From NCBI GenBank assembly GCA_035472475.1, contig DATIPA010000044.1, positions 1 through 15,493 of the forward strand: a DNA stretch of 15,493 nt, read 5' to 3'. Under the pieces are notes generated by a model, which was not told the origin of the DNA, did not search any database, and was given only the letters and a program-made list of their open reading frames with translations. This document shows positions 14,878 through 15,493 of this stretch, one piece after another. The translations under genes were made by a program, and so were the position numbers. Positions within the stretch are counted from its first letter, which is position 1, and each line of letters starts with the position of its first letter. The DNA is from JAFAXD01 sp035472475 (GTDB taxonomy: Bacteria > Pseudomonadota > Alphaproteobacteria > Rhizobiales > Xanthobacteraceae).

Positions 14878-15493
14878 ATGCGACGGGACGAGTTCATCGC
14901 AGTACTCGGCGGGCCGGCGGCGTGGCCGATGTCGGCCTTTCTTGTAGCCTCCTTACTGCTTGTGGTTTCGGCCGCGCCGCAGCCCGTGTCGCCGGGTGGG
15001 GCGCCGGCAGTCGGGGTGGTGCGCGCCAAGCGCCAGCAGATAATTCAGACCGACGAATTCATCGGCCGCATCCAGGCGGTGGGGCGGGTGGCGCTCGTTG
15101 CCCGGGTCACCGCCTTCCTAGAAAAGCGGCTCTTCGTTGAGGGATCCGAGGTCAAGCAAGGCGATCTCCTCTACCTCCTCGAACAGGCCCCGTTTCAGGC
15201 GCAAGTCGACGCCAACAAGGCGAACGTGGAGCAGCTGGAGGCGCAGCACCGCAATGCCGAGGTGACGCTTGAACGAGCGCAAACCTTGTTGAAAGGGCCC
15301 GCCGGCCTGCAAGCAACCGTCGATAGCGCGCTCGCCTCGGAGCGCGCTTTGGCGGCCCAAATTGCCGGCGCCCAGGCACAGCAGCGCGAATCCGAGATCA
15401 ATCTCGGTTATACCGAAATCCGCGCGCCGATCGACGGCAAGATCAGTAGCACCGCGGTCACCGAAGGCAACGTCGTCTCGCCGACGAGCGGGA
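14878..15493 (+). CDS. RND-type efflux periplasmic adaptor (HlyD/AcrA family), 3' end cut by window
   Basis: Open frame from ATG 14878 to the window end (205 codons) with no stop. Periplasmic adaptors join an inner-membrane RND pump to an outer-membrane channel. Domains in order: signal/anchor with hydrophobic core at about 18-33; beta-barrel start (VGVVRAKRQQIIQTDEFIG, 45-63); first lipoyl half (VALVARVTAFLEK...VKQGDLLYLLE, 71-102); a Gln/Ala/Glu-rich alpha-hairpin coiled coil (about 106-176); second lipoyl half (YTEIRAPIDGKISSTAVTEGNVVSP, in parts 178-202). The remaining barrel and membrane-proximal domains lie outside. GGAGG at 14871-14875 is only two bases from the ATG, which is short; ATG 14929 is an alternative. 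The leader MRRDEFIAVLGGPAAWP looks like leaders of rhizobial ABC substrate-binding proteins. A pump gene probably follows downstream. Confidence 0.88.
   Translation, partial: MRRDEFIAVLGGPAAWPMSAFLVASLLLVVSAAPQPVSPGGAPAVGVVRAKRQQIIQTDEFIGRIQAVGRVALVARVTAFLEKRLFVEGSEVKQGDLLYLLEQAPFQAQVDANKANVEQLEAQHRNAEVTLERAQTLLKGPAGLQATVDSALASERALAAQIAGAQAQQRESEINLGYTEIRAPIDGKISSTAVTEGNVVSPTSG

Noticed and set aside
1..15493. Search for a defence, toxin-antitoxin, phage, CRISPR or transposase module
   Set aside because: No such gene family, repeat-spacer pattern, integrase, transposase or attachment site was seen on either strand.

Overview
The window is about 66% GC by eye and reads like the chromosome of an alphaproteobacterium of the order Hyphomicrobiales, probably near Bradyrhizobium, Rhodopseudomonas or Xanthobacteraceae relatives. 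The grounds are codon use, the ileS-lspA-(exported protein)-M16-M16 order, an IleRS whose C-terminal zinc finger has decayed, and a composite palindromic intergenic element of a kind I associate with these genomes. No rRNA, tRNA, CRISPR array or insertion sequence was seen. No gap between genes exceeds 300 bases.

Layout. (1) 1-6638, plus strand, housekeeping and envelope: the 3' four-fifths of ileS; lspA starting on the next base; an exported proline-rich protein with a motif resembling DUF3035/BamF; then two M16 peptidase-family genes, the first with an intact zinc site and the second without, as in known active/inactive heterodimers. A perfect 22-bp palindrome ends one base before the start codon of the first M16 gene. 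(2) 6748-7170: arfB, a ribosome-rescue peptidyl-tRNA hydrolase. (3) 7438-11228: a tightly coupled three-gene molybdenum hydroxylase operon, a close relative of E. coli paoABC (yagTSR), including the extra four-cysteine [4Fe-4S] site in the FAD subunit. It has no Tat signal on the small subunit and no paoD-like maturation gene next to it. (4) 11278-11403: a composite inverted-repeat element between the converging molybdenum operon and (5) a minus-strand M19 dipeptidase at 11441-12526. (6) 12582-13049: the N-terminal remnant of a medium-chain (quinone-oxidoreductase-type) dehydrogenase, cut off at about codon 86 and running out of frame into (7) mutL, 12910-14715, which carries the endonuclease motif of MutH-independent mismatch repair. 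(8) From 14878 to the window end: the 5' part of an RND-type efflux periplasmic adaptor gene whose leader resembles those of rhizobial ABC substrate-binding proteins.

How they fit together. lspA, the DUF3035-like protein and the M16 pair all act on or in the cell envelope and may share a transcript that begins with or before ileS. The paoABC-like genes form one enzyme complex for aldehyde or aromatic-aldehyde oxidation, here predicted to be cytoplasmic. mutL and arfB are stand-alone genome-repair and translation-quality genes. I found no convincing new defence or mobile system. The least explained items are the palindrome at 3845-3866, the composite element at 11278-11403, the rearrangement scar before mutL, and the relocated Pao-type enzyme.
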